DNA of 64,000 bases. Origin: Caballeronia sordidicola (GTDB taxonomy: Bacteria > Pseudomonadota > Gammaproteobacteria > Burkholderiales > Burkholderiaceae). The stretch covers positions 23,837 through 87,836 of the forward strand of contig NZ_JNFG01000026.1 of assembly GCF_000729995.1 (NCBI RefSeq), given 5' to 3'. The notes beneath the pieces are model-generated. The model ran no database searches and had not been told where the DNA came from. It saw nothing but the letters and a program-made list of their open reading frames with translations. Of the stretch, positions 53,024 to 61,707 are shown in pieces (positions within the stretch are counted from its first letter, which is position 1; the number at the start of each line of letters is the position of its first letter). The translations under genes and the position numbers were made by a program.

Positions 53024-54080
53024 GCACGCCGTTTCGGCATTGAAGCCCGTCATCGGATTTTTCGAGCGCTACCTGACAGTGTGGGTCGCGTTATGCATCG
53101 TCGGCGGTATCGCTGCGGGCCAACTTTTGCCGGGCGCGTTTCAAGCCATCGGCCGCATGGAAGTTGCCCACGTCAACCTGCCGGTGGCGGTGCTGATCTG
53201 GATCATGATCATCCCCATGCTCGTGAAGATCGACTTTGCGGCCATGACTCAGGTGAAGAGCCAATGGCGCGGGATCGGGGTCACGTTATTCGTCAACTGG
53301 TTCGTCAAGCCATTCTCCATGGCACTTCTTGGCTGGATTTTCATCCGCCACGTGTTCGCGCCATGGTTGCCGGCGAACCAGCTCGACAGCTACGTTGCCG
53401 GCCTGATCCTGCTGGCTGCCGCGCCATGTACGGCGATGGTGTTTGTCTGGTCGCAACTGTGCAAGGGCGATCCCTATTTCACGCTATCGCAAGTGGCATT
53501 GAACGACTCCATCATGATCGTGGCCTTTGCGCCGCTCGTGGCGCTTCTGCTGGGGCTATCGGCCATTACGGTGCCGTGGGATACGCTGATCGCCTCGGTC
53601 GGCCTTTACATCATCGTGCCGGTGATTCTTGCGCAGATGATCCGGCGTTTGTTGCTCGCGAAAGGCGAAGCGCATTTTAAACGTCTCGTGGCAAGGCTCG
53701 GTCCGTATTCAATTTCGGCGTTGCTCGCGACGCTCGTGCTCCTGTTCGCGTTTCAGGGAGAAGCCATCGTTCACGAGCCAATGGTCATCGCCATGCTGGC
53801 CGTGCCTATCCTGATCCAGGTCTTCTTTAATTCGGGCTTGGCTTATCTGCTCAATCGCAGGCTAGGTGTCGCCCATTGCGTAGCAGGCCCGTCGAGCCTG
53901 ATTGGCGCGAGCAACTTCTTCGAGCTGGCCGTGGCCACCGCGATCAGCCTCTTTGGGTTCCACTCGGGCGCCGCGTTGGCCACGGTGGTCGGGGTGCTCA
54001 TCGAGGTGCCGGTCATGTTGCTGGTGGTCGGCGTCGTTAACCGCTCGCAACACTGGTATGAAACAGCGTTGTTGGACTAA
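53010..54080 (+). CDS. acr3: Arsenite efflux permease Acr3
   Basis: A 356-residue, ten-helix Acr3-type As(OH)3 exporter. The conserved Cys of helix 4 is C140 in AAAPCTAMVFVWSQLCKGDP. Other blocks are IPMLVKIDF and VNWFVKPFSMALLGW. The ATG at 53010 lies inside the end of arsC, so translation is coupled. It removes the arsenite made by ArsC. The downstream neighbour is convergent. Confidence 0.92.
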   Translation: MSSTEHAVSALKPVIGFFERYLTVWVALCIVGGIAAGQLLPGAFQAIGRMEVAHVNLPVAVLIWIMIIPMLVKIDFAAMTQVKSQWRGIGVTLFVNWFVKPFSMALLGWIFIRHVFAPWLPANQLDSYVAGLILLAAAPCTAMVFVWSQLCKGDPYFTLSQVALNDSIMIVAFAPLVALLLGLSAITVPWDTLIASVGLYIIVPVILAQMIRRLLLAKGEAHFKRLVARLGPYSISALLATLVLLFAFQGEAIVHEPMVIAMLAVPILIQVFFNSGLAYLLNRRLGVAHCVAGPSSLIGASNFFELAVATAISLFGFHSGAALATVVGVLIEVPVMLLVVGVVNRSQHWYETALLD

Positions 54081-54113
54081 CTACCGCGATGAAAACAAGA
54101 ACATCAGCCGTTC

Positions 54114-54668
54114 TCAGCGCGTCTTGCGCACGCCGGGCAGCATCCTGCCCAGCGTGCCATCGCGAATGACGAACTGGTGGAATAACGCAGCGGCCACGTG
54201 CAGTCCAATGAGCCCCAGCAGGACCCAGGCGGTGAGCTTATGGACGTCGCCAAGCGTATGCCCAAGCGCTGAACCCGTGGCAGCAAGCGCGGGCAGCGGA
54301 ACAATATGGAACAGCGACACGGCCCAACCTCGCGCCGACGCATTCGCCCACCCCATCAGCGGCAGCGCAATGAGCAGCGCGTAGAGCAATCCGTGGGTTG
54401 CGCTAGCCGCCATTCTCATTAGCGGTGGCAAGGTACGCGATTCCGCGGGCGGCTTGTGGCTGACACGCCATGCGAGCCGCACCAGTACCAGCAACACGAT
54501 CGTTGCGCCGACAGACAGATGGAGCCCGATCAAACCAACCGGCCGCGTGTCGTGATGGACATCGGGCATCAGCCAGCCGATAACGTACTGCACGGCTAGC
54601 AAAAGCGCGGTAAGCCAATGAAAGAGCCTGGCGGGTGCACCGAAGGCGGGGGTTTCGCTTGTTTGCAT
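54114..54668 (-). CDS. Cytochrome b561
   Basis: A 184-residue four-helix inner-membrane cytochrome b. Histidine pairs fit heme ligation: H17 in RLFHWLTALLL, H49 in GLHLSVG, one in THGLLYALL and one in GLHVAAALFHQF. It transfers electrons between quinone and periplasmic acceptors or acts on superoxide, as CybB does. It is upstream of the two-component genes on the same strand with a long gap, so a link to them is only possible. Confidence 0.88.
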   Translation of the reverse strand: MQTSETPAFGAPARLFHWLTALLLAVQYVIGWLMPDVHHDTRPVGLIGLHLSVGATIVLLVLVRLAWRVSHKPPAESRTLPPLMRMAASATHGLLYALLIALPLMGWANASARGWAVSLFHIVPLPALAATGSALGHTLGDVHKLTAWVLLGLIGLHVAAALFHQFVIRDGTLGRMLPGVRKTR

Positions 54669-54835
54669 CGAGGAGGGGCCAAAGAGAATGTTTGTTTGGG
54701 AGGCGACCGCTCACATGGTTTGCCCACGTTGCGGCTCGCAAGAGCGAAGGAACCGGGACTGCCTATTAATAAAACGGGTGCCTTAGGCCAGACTTAGGAA
54801 ACGCCCGATCCTGGCAGCGCTGGCGTCTATATGCA

Positions 54836-56161
54836 CTAAAGCAAATGATAATAAGTCGCGTGAAAACCATCGCTCGCGTTCTGCAGCTCCAAGCGTCCGC
54901 CATTGCGGCGAGCGATCTCGGAAACGATCGAAAGACCGAGCCCGCTTCCGCTCGACACCGTCCCCGGCACGCGATAAAACCGCTCAGTCACGCGGACAAG
55001 CTGGTCATCGGGAACCCCTCGCCCAGAGTCCTTGACGCTACAAACGAGATAGCCTTCGCGGTTCACCACGGCAACGTCAACCTTGCCGCCTTCGGGCACA
55101 TACCTCACCGCATTGTCGACCAGGTTACGTAGTGCAATGGTGACGGCTGATGCGTCCAGGTCGACCTGGATGTCGTCCACCTGCTTGAGTCCGAGATCCA
55201 CGTTTTTCGCATTGGCTACGTTGACCGCATCCTGGATCGCATCGGTCGCAAGCCGGTGAAGCGACACCAGCGAATGCGCAGGCGCTGCTGCATGCTGTGA
55301 ACGGGCCAACGCGAGCAGTTGTTCGACCAGTCTCGCGGTGCGATGCACGGCAGCCTGCAAGGCCTCCAGCCGCCCTCGTGCGTCCTCCGGGTCGGCGGCC
55401 GCCGTGAGACTCTCGGCCTGCAACGTCAACGCGGCCAGCGGCGAGCGCAGCTCGTGCGCAGCGTCGGCGATAAACCGCCGCTGCTGCGCCATGGCGTCCT
55501 TGAGCCGGCTGATCAGGCGATTGATCGAGCGGATGAAAGGCAGCAGCTCCTTCGGGATTCCCACCTCCGACAAAGCGTCGAGCGTGACCTCGTCTTGCCC
55601 GTCCACGATAGCTGCAAGGCGTCGTACCGGCGCCAGCGCGCCACGAGCAATCAGCACGATGACAATCAGCAGGAGCGGCGTCAGCGCGAGCATGGGCAAC
55701 AGTGTTCGCAGCGAGCCGTCATGAGCGATCTCGTCCCGGATGGTCGAGCGCTCCGCCACCAGGAGGCGGTCGCCGCCTTGCAGCGTCTGCACATTGACGC
55801 GCCAGCGCCTGCCTTCGAAGTCGACGTTCTGAAACCCGTCAGCAAGAGTCTCAATCCGCGGCAGGGGCACGTCCGTGCTTGTAGCGGATGCCCCCGGACT
55901 CACCCGTGAAATGATCATCGACATGCCGTTGCCATGCGCATCAGGCCACGTCACTGTAGGAGCCGCGAGCATCAGCTTGCCGCTGTTGATCAAGACGCCG
56001 ATGTCATGCAAATGGCTGTCCTGCAGCCGGCTCGCCTCCCGGTACCCCCCGGCGAATGACAGCGCGCCGCCCATCACCGCAAACACCACGATGATGCCGA
56101 TGATCGACCACGTCAGTTGTCTTGTCAGCGAGCGTGGCTTTCGTCGCGGTCGACCATCCAT
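54836..56161 (-). CDS. Sensor histidine kinase, QseC/PmrB type
   Basis: A 441-residue inner-membrane kinase. Helix 1 is at ~18-40, then a ~120-residue periplasmic sensor, helix 2 at ~160-183 and a HAMP region at 185-235. The phospho-acceptor is H246 (HELRSPLAALTLQAES). The ATPase domain has the N box LRNLVDNAVRYVPEGG and the G boxes DSGRGVPDD and GSGLGLSIV. It overlaps the response regulator gene by 37 bp. The sensed signal is unknown. Confidence 0.9.
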   Translation of the reverse strand: MDGRPRRKPRSLTRQLTWSIIGIIVVFAVMGGALSFAGGYREASRLQDSHLHDIGVLINSGKLMLAAPTVTWPDAHGNGMSMIISRVSPGASATSTDVPLPRIETLADGFQNVDFEGRRWRVNVQTLQGGDRLLVAERSTIRDEIAHDGSLRTLLPMLALTPLLLIVIVLIARGALAPVRRLAAIVDGQDEVTLDALSEVGIPKELLPFIRSINRLISRLKDAMAQQRRFIADAAHELRSPLAALTLQAESLTAAADPEDARGRLEALQAAVHRTARLVEQLLALARSQHAAAPAHSLVSLHRLATDAIQDAVNVANAKNVDLGLKQVDDIQVDLDASAVTIALRNLVDNAVRYVPEGGKVDVAVVNREGYLVCSVKDSGRGVPDDQLVRVTERFYRVPGTVSSGSGLGLSIVSEIARRNGGRLELQNASDGFHATYYHLL

Positions 56162-56799
56162 CCCACACCTCGTATGTTGCGAATCGCGCTGTGCCCGATC
56201 TTCTTCCGAATGGTATGGATCAGGTATTCGACGGCGTTGCTATCGACCTGCTCGTTCCAGCCGTAGACCCGGTTCTCCAGCTCGCTCCTTGACAGAATGA
56301 TGCCGGGACGCGAGAGCAGCGCCCTCAGCACCGCGAACTCGCGACCCGACAAACGGCACTCGACATTGTTATACACCGCGACCAGCGTGCGCGGATCGAG
56401 CGACAGCTTGCCGCTTGAAAGCGTGGCGTCGGGATGGTGGCCGAGCTTGCGTGTTGCAGCACGCAGCCGCGCCAGCATTTCGTTCAGGTTGAACGGCTTG
56501 ACCAGGTAATCATCCGCCCCGCTGTCAAGCCCTTCGATACGGTCATCCACGCCATCGCGCGCAGTCATGATGAGGACTGGCGTATCGGCATCGCGCTTGC
56601 GAAGGTCGCGCAGGATGCTCAGGCCATCTCCATGAGGAAGATTCAGGTCGAGCAGCACGGCGTCGTGCTCGCGACCGAGCAACGCGCCCATTGCCGAGGG
56701 TGCGTCCATGACCCAGTCCGCGACATAAGCCGCATCGTGCAGTGCACGAGCAATCGCGGTACCGATCAACTCGTCGTCCTCTACGACCAGAATGCGCAT
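56125..56799 (-). CDS. Response regulator, OmpR/QseB type
   Basis: A 224-residue regulator with the receiver domain MRILVVEDDELIGTAIARAL at the N terminus and phosphorylated D51 in VLLDLNLPHGDG. A winged DNA-binding domain follows at ~125-220 (LSGREFAVLRALLSRPGIILSRSELENRVYGW). It is the partner of the overlapping histidine kinase and is first in the pair. Confidence 0.92.
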   Translation of the reverse strand: MRILVVEDDELIGTAIARALHDAAYVADWVMDAPSAMGALLGREHDAVLLDLNLPHGDGLSILRDLRKRDADTPVLIMTARDGVDDRIEGLDSGADDYLVKPFNLNEMLARLRAATRKLGHHPDATLSSGKLSLDPRTLVAVYNNVECRLSGREFAVLRALLSRPGIILSRSELENRVYGWNEQVDSNAVEYLIHTIRKKIGHSAIRNIRGVGWMVDRDESHAR

Positions 56800-57214
56800 G
56801 CGAGTGACTTCCGTTGGACGAGATTACAAACAAGATTACAAACGGTTCAGGTTGCCTAACTATCGGCTAAGTATCCCGGTCTATTTTACTTCTACGGTCC
56901 GCACCACAACACTTTTTACATTGCTTGCGATCAACATTTTTCCTGTCTGTCACGCCGTCGACATGTTCGCAGCGCGAGGGGGCTTTGTGCGCCTTTCGCC
57001 CGGAGCGCGGTCCGATATAAATCACTAAAGGCTGTCTGCTAACTTTCATTTTTATTTGGAAGACAGTTCTCTCCCCCAAGACCCGTGTTCAGTACGCCAT
57101 CCGTGGAACCTCCCCTCCATCCGACATGATCAAGCCCTTCATCACACGGGCGTAACGTTTGTTCCGTCCAATCGGTCCCTGTATTTACCCACATCGCGCC
57201 CTCCCGGAGTACCC
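56800..57214. other. Intergenic region between the two-component and hopanoid genes
   Basis: 415 bp divergent region. It carries AGATTACAAACA/AGATTACAAACG, a 12-bp direct repeat at 56821-56844, just upstream of the regulator start. No gene is supported here. Confidence 0.5.
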
Positions 57215-58636
57215 ATGAAAACACTGTTCCTGCAGGCCCCCTCCTATGACGGTTTTGACGGCGGAGCGGGCTCGCGATATCAGGCCAAGCGCGAAGTCCG
57301 GTCATTCTGGTACCCGACGTGGCTCGCGCAGCCGGCCGCCTTGATTGAAGGAAGCCGTTTGCTCGATGCTCCCGCCGATGGCCTCTCGGTGCAAGCGTCG
57401 CTCGACATCGCGCAGGAATACGATCTCGTCGTCATTCATACGAGTACACCCTCGTTTCCGACCGACACGCTGTTCGCCGAACAGTTGAAGCAACGTAATC
57501 CTGCGGTGCTGGTTGGCATGGTGGGCGCAAAGGTCGCTGTCGACCCGCACGATTCGCTCGTCGCTAGCGAGGCGATTGATTTCGTGTGCCGGGAGGAATT
57601 CGATTTCACCTGCCGCGACATTGCGCAGGGCCTGCCGCTCGCCTCGATTCCAGGCTTGAGCTACCGTCAGCCGGACGGTGGGATCATGCACAACGAGGCC
57701 CGGCCGATTCTCGAGAACATGGACGAGTTGCCGTTTGTCGCGCCCATTTACAAGCGCGACCTGAAGATCGAAAACTATTTCATTGGTTACCTGAAACATC
57801 CCTATGTATCGATCTACACCGGGCGCGGCTGCAGGTCGAAGTGCACCTTCTGTCTCTGGCCGCAGACGGTCGGGGGACATCGTTACCGCACGCGTTCAGT
57901 GGACAACGTGCTCGAAGAAGTGAAGTGGATCAGGGACAACATGCCTGAAGTAAAGGAGATCATGTTCGACGACGACACCTTCACCGACTTCAAGCCGCGG
58001 GTGGAAGAAATAGCGCGCGGACTCGGCAAGCTTGGCGTCACGTGGTCCTGCAATGCGAAAGCGAACGTGCCTTACGCCACGCTCAAGGTCATGAAGGAGA
58101 ACGGCCTGCGTTTGCTGCTGGTCGGCTACGAGTCGGGCGACGACCAGATCCTGCTCAACATCAAGAAAGGCCTGCGCACGGATATCGCGCGGCGCTTCAG
58201 TGAAGATTGCCGCAAGCTCGACATCAAGATTCACGGTACGTTCATCCTCGGCCTGCCGGGCGAAACCCGCGAGACGATCCAGAAGACCATCGAATACGCG
58301 AAGGACATTAATCCGCATACCATCCAGGTGTCGCTGGCCGCGCCCTATCCCGGCACGACCTTGTACAAGCAAGCGGTCGACAATGGCTGGCTGCAGGAAA
58401 ACAAGGTTATCAACCTCGTCAGTTCAAAGGGTGTCCAGCTTTCGGCGATCGGCTATCCGCATCTGTCGCGCGAGGAGATTTATCACGGCCTCGAAGAGTT
58501 TTATAAGCGCTTTTATTTCAGGCCGTCGAAGATCTGGGAGATCGTCCGCGAGATGCTGATGAGCTGGGAGATGATGAAGCGGCGCTTGCGCGAGGGCGTT
58601 GAGTTCTTCAAGTTTCTCCGGGCTCACGAGGCATGA
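57215..58636 (+). CDS. hpnJ: Hopanoid radical SAM protein HpnJ
   Basis: A 473-residue B12-binding radical SAM enzyme. The N-terminal B12-type domain has MKTLFLQAPSYDGFDGG and FPTDTLFAEQLK. The iron-sulfur cluster motif is C206-x3-C210-x2-C213 (CRSKCTFC), with GYESGDDQILLNI and FILGLPGETRETI behind it. HpnJ contracts the ring of a glycosyl group to the cyclitol ether of bacteriohopanetetrol. The ATG at 57215 follows CGGAG. Its stop overlaps the hpnI start (ATGA). Confidence 0.88.
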   Translation: MKTLFLQAPSYDGFDGGAGSRYQAKREVRSFWYPTWLAQPAALIEGSRLLDAPADGLSVQASLDIAQEYDLVVIHTSTPSFPTDTLFAEQLKQRNPAVLVGMVGAKVAVDPHDSLVASEAIDFVCREEFDFTCRDIAQGLPLASIPGLSYRQPDGGIMHNEARPILENMDELPFVAPIYKRDLKIENYFIGYLKHPYVSIYTGRGCRSKCTFCLWPQTVGGHRYRTRSVDNVLEEVKWIRDNMPEVKEIMFDDDTFTDFKPRVEEIARGLGKLGVTWSCNAKANVPYATLKVMKENGLRLLLVGYESGDDQILLNIKKGLRTDIARRFSEDCRKLDIKIHGTFILGLPGETRETIQKTIEYAKDINPHTIQVSLAAPYPGTTLYKQAVDNGWLQENKVINLVSSKGVQLSAIGYPHLSREEIYHGLEEFYKRFYFRPSKIWEIVREMLMSWEMMKRRLREGVEFFKFLRAHEA

Positions 58637-59937
58637 CCCCGGACGTGCCCGACATGCCCGGTCAGTTTCCCGACGTGTCACACGCGAAACACAGACGGCT
58701 TCGAAGGCTGTATGTGCGATCCGCGTGGCTGGCGGGCGTCAGCCTGCTGGTCGCCTTCGCCATCTACGCCGGCAACCCGCCTATGGCGCGCGCAACGATG
58801 CACTGGGCAGCTTATGTGTGCGGCGCAAGTGCTGTCTTCGGGATCCTCTACATGCTGGCGGCCGCAGCGCTGACGAGGCGCTTCCTCGCGCGCCCCTGCG
58901 CGGAGCCCAGTTCGTTTCCGGGCGTGACCATCATCAAGCCCTTGCATGGGAATGAACAGGCGCTGCTCGAAAACCTGTCGGGATTCTGCAAGCAGGATTA
59001 TGCCGGCCCCGTACAGTACCTGTTCGGCGTCCACGACAAGACGGACCCTGCACTCGATGTGGTGGAAAGTTTGCGGCAGTTGCACCCTCAGGCCGAGATT
59101 GCGGTCGTAATCGATTCCCGGCTGTACGGCCCGAACCGCAAGATGAGCAATATCCTCAATATGCTGCCCAACGCGCAGCACGACATCCTGGTGTTCGCCG
59201 ATAGCGACGTGGGGGTAAGTCCCGGCTACCTGCGCGGTATTGTCGGCGAGTTGCAAAATCCGGGAGTCGGCCTCGTCACCTGTCTTTATCGCGGGCTGCC
59301 AGATGCGGGTTTCTGGCCTCGACTGTCGGCCAAGGCGAGCAACTACCAGTTTCTTCCCAGCGTCGTGGTCGGCATGGCGCTTCGGCTTGCGCGCCCCTGT
59401 TTCGGACAGACCATCGCCTTGCGCCGGGCGACGCTTGAAAAAATCGGCGGCTTCTCGCAGTTCACTCATCATCTTGCCGAAGACCATGCGATTGGCGAAG
59501 CGGTGCGGCAGTTGGGAGAAAAGGTCGTTGTTCCGCCGATCATCGTGACGCATGCGTGCGTTGAGACCAGTGCGTCGCAACTGATCTCTCACGAACTGCG
59601 CTGGAGCCGTACCATTCGAACGATCGATCCGGCCGGTCACCTTGGATCGGCACTCACGCATCCGCTTGTGTTCGCGTTGTTGGCGATCGCGTTGTCCGGG
59701 GCCGCCATGTGGACCTGGCCCCTCACGCTCGCGGCACTCATCACGCGGCTGGCGCTGAAGCTGCAACTTGACCACGCGCTTGGCCAGGCCTCGGGGGATC
59801 TATGGTTATTGCCGATCTGGGATCTCGTCTGCTTCGCCATTTTCGTCAGCAGCTTTTTCTCGACGCGCGTACTCTGGAGAGGGTTCAAGTTCAAGGTTGG
59901 CCGCGATGGCCTGCTTTATCCGCTTGGGGAGAAGTGA
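58633..59937 (+). CDS. hpnI: Hopanoid glycosyltransferase HpnI
   Basis: A 434-residue membrane glycosyltransferase 2 of the ceramide glucosyltransferase-like family. Two N-terminal helices lie at ~35-85. The catalytic domain has SFPGVTIIKPLHGNEQALL, the acidic DKTDPALDV and LVFADSDVGVSPGYLRGI, and the Q-x-x-RW-like SHELRWSRTIRT. C-terminal helices follow. HpnI adds a GlcNAc to bacteriohopanetetrol before the HpnK and HpnJ steps. It overlaps hpnJ by four bases. Confidence 0.85.
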   Translation: MTPDVPDMPGQFPDVSHAKHRRLRRLYVRSAWLAGVSLLVAFAIYAGNPPMARATMHWAAYVCGASAVFGILYMLAAAALTRRFLARPCAEPSSFPGVTIIKPLHGNEQALLENLSGFCKQDYAGPVQYLFGVHDKTDPALDVVESLRQLHPQAEIAVVIDSRLYGPNRKMSNILNMLPNAQHDILVFADSDVGVSPGYLRGIVGELQNPGVGLVTCLYRGLPDAGFWPRLSAKASNYQFLPSVVVGMALRLARPCFGQTIALRRATLEKIGGFSQFTHHLAEDHAIGEAVRQLGEKVVVPPIIVTHACVETSASQLISHELRWSRTIRTIDPAGHLGSALTHPLVFALLAIALSGAAMWTWPLTLAALITRLALKLQLDHALGQASGDLWLLPIWDLVCFAIFVSSFFSTRVLWRGFKFKVGRDGLLYPLGEK

Positions 59938-59969
59938 CCATTGCGGTTTAATTTATCCATTTACATTGC

Positions 59970-60995
59970 ATGACTAAATATCTTGGCCGTGCAATCGCCG
60001 CGCTTGGACTGATCGTCGCACTGGCGCTAGTGTGGCGCGAAGATCCGCGCTCGGTGTTCGCGTTGTTGCGCACCGCGGGTCCCGGCCTCGTCCTGGCAGC
60101 CGCTGCCCATGTGCTGCCAATGTTGGCCAATGCCCGGGACTGGCAAACGCTCATCATCGGAACGCGACGTCCGAGTCTGATGTCCATGCTGCGGCTGGTC
60201 TGGATTCGCGAGTCCGTGAATAGCCTGCTTCCTGTTGCACGGATTGGCGGAGAGATCGTCTCGTTCCGGCTGTTGACCCGCTCCGGTTTGCGGGCATCGA
60301 CTGCTGCCGCGAGCCTGGTCGTCGACATGCAGCTCACGCTGATCAGCCAGCTCGTGTTCACACTGGTGGGCATAGCGTTCCTGCTGGGCCACGCCACACC
60401 CGGTGAACGCCAGCTTGCCGTGGATGTGCTCTGGGGACTGGCCCTGCTCGCACCGCTTCTGGCAGGCTTTGCACTGATCCAGCACGTGAACCTGTTCGAA
60501 AGAATGACCCGCATGTTCAATCGCCTGACAAGCGGCCAGATTGCGGCGCTAGCCGGTCCTTCGCTACGCATCGACCAGTCGATCAAGCTGATCTGGAGAA
60601 GACACGGAGTTGTGTTGCGCTATCTGTTCGTCTGGCAACCGCTGCAGTGCCTCGCCACCTCTCTCGAGATCTGGCTGGCGCTCTATTTTCTTGGTTCGCC
60701 GATCAGTTTCGCTGAAGCGGTCGTGCTTGAGTCCTTGATTCAAGCACTCAGCAGCGCCGCGTTCTTTGTACCCGGCGCACTGGGCGTTCAGGAAGGTGGC
60801 TTTGTCCTGATCGGCGGCGCCTTGGGCCTCGATCCGTCCATGAGTCTCGCGCTTGCGGGAGCAAGGCGTTTGCGCGACCTGCTCGTCTTCGTTCCCGGAC
60901 TATTCGCATGGCAACTCGCGCTTGCGCACAAGCAGGGAATGCCGCTTGTCGACAGTTCAGAAAGCGGCGGCGACCACCAATATGCAGACCGGTAG
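59970..60995 (+). CDS. hpnL: Hopanoid-associated membrane protein HpnL
   Basis: A 341-residue, multi-helix (about eight) protein of the UPF0104/LPG-synthase-like flippase group, HpnL subtype. Family blocks are ARDWQTLIIGTRRPSLMSML, RESVNSLLPVARIGGEIVSFRLLTRSG and SAAFFVPGALGVQEGGFVLIG. It is thought to help move or position hopanoids. It lies 33 bp after hpnI on the same strand. The label rests on context and motifs. Confidence 0.8.
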   Translation: MTKYLGRAIAALGLIVALALVWREDPRSVFALLRTAGPGLVLAAAAHVLPMLANARDWQTLIIGTRRPSLMSMLRLVWIRESVNSLLPVARIGGEIVSFRLLTRSGLRASTAAASLVVDMQLTLISQLVFTLVGIAFLLGHATPGERQLAVDVLWGLALLAPLLAGFALIQHVNLFERMTRMFNRLTSGQIAALAGPSLRIDQSIKLIWRRHGVVLRYLFVWQPLQCLATSLEIWLALYFLGSPISFAEAVVLESLIQALSSAAFFVPGALGVQEGGFVLIGGALGLDPSMSLALAGARRLRDLLVFVPGLFAWQLALAHKQGMPLVDSSESGGDHQYADR

Positions 60996-61021
60996 CCGCC
61001 ACGCTACGTGAACATCAGCGG

Positions 61022-61642
61022 TCAAACCTTGCGCGCAACGTGCCAAAAGTCGATTTTTTCCTCGAGTCGCCGACACTCGGTTTCGAGGCAACCGAGGTCA
61101 TGCGCCACATTGCCATACGACGTCCGCAACCTCGCGACCACCGGTTCCGGCACCGCCTGAAAATCCCCGAAATCGGAAGCTGCACTGTGGAGGAGTGAGA
61201 AAAACGTGCGCAGGTCACGCCGCGTGTCGGCAACGGCATGGTCCGCGCGTCGTGTCGATGAAGCCGGCTCGATCTGGTCGACGAGCCGGCATGCGTGTTC
61301 GATCCGGGAGCGGTTGTAGGTCCGCTGGAAATAGCTGCCGTCGCACCCACCGCTGCACAGTGCGGCGTTCGCCTGATCGGCGAGCCCGCGGCCGATATTG
61401 ACTACGGTGAGCGTCTCACGCAAGCGCTCGAGCCTGAGCATGTACATGGCACGTCGCGCGCGAATGGCCTCAAGCGCCGGTAACGCAAGACCAACGGAAA
61501 CGCCGACAATATTCCCCAGCGTGCTGTAGAGCGAAGCGACCGTGCCCGTCGACGTCCCGTACGCGTAGAAACCTGCTGCAAGCGCAAAGGCCGTCATGCC
61601 GGCAGCGGGCATCAGGCGCACCCCCGTCGCTTTAGCTCTCAT
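61022..61642 (-). CDS. Hypothetical membrane protein
   Basis: A 206-residue protein I do not recognise. There is a hydrophobic stretch at ~14-30 (MTAFALAAGFYAYGTSTG) and a second at ~42-58 (LGNIVGVSVGLALPALE). A long soluble alpha-helical part follows, with several Cys (ALCSGGCDG, residues ~98-105). It is convergent with hpnL and 65 bp downstream of the iron exporter gene on the same strand. Confidence 0.55.
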   Translation of the reverse strand: MRAKATGVRLMPAAGMTAFALAAGFYAYGTSTGTVASLYSTLGNIVGVSVGLALPALEAIRARRAMYMLRLERLRETLTVVNIGRGLADQANAALCSGGCDGSYFQRTYNRSRIEHACRLVDQIEPASSTRRADHAVADTRRDLRTFFSLLHSAASDFGDFQAVPEPVVARLRTSYGNVAHDLGCLETECRRLEEKIDFWHVARKV

Positions 61643-61707
61643 TGCGTTGCTCCGCGAAAACTCCGTGGCTCAAACACCTGCCTACCGCATTCAATCTCAT
61701 GCAACCC

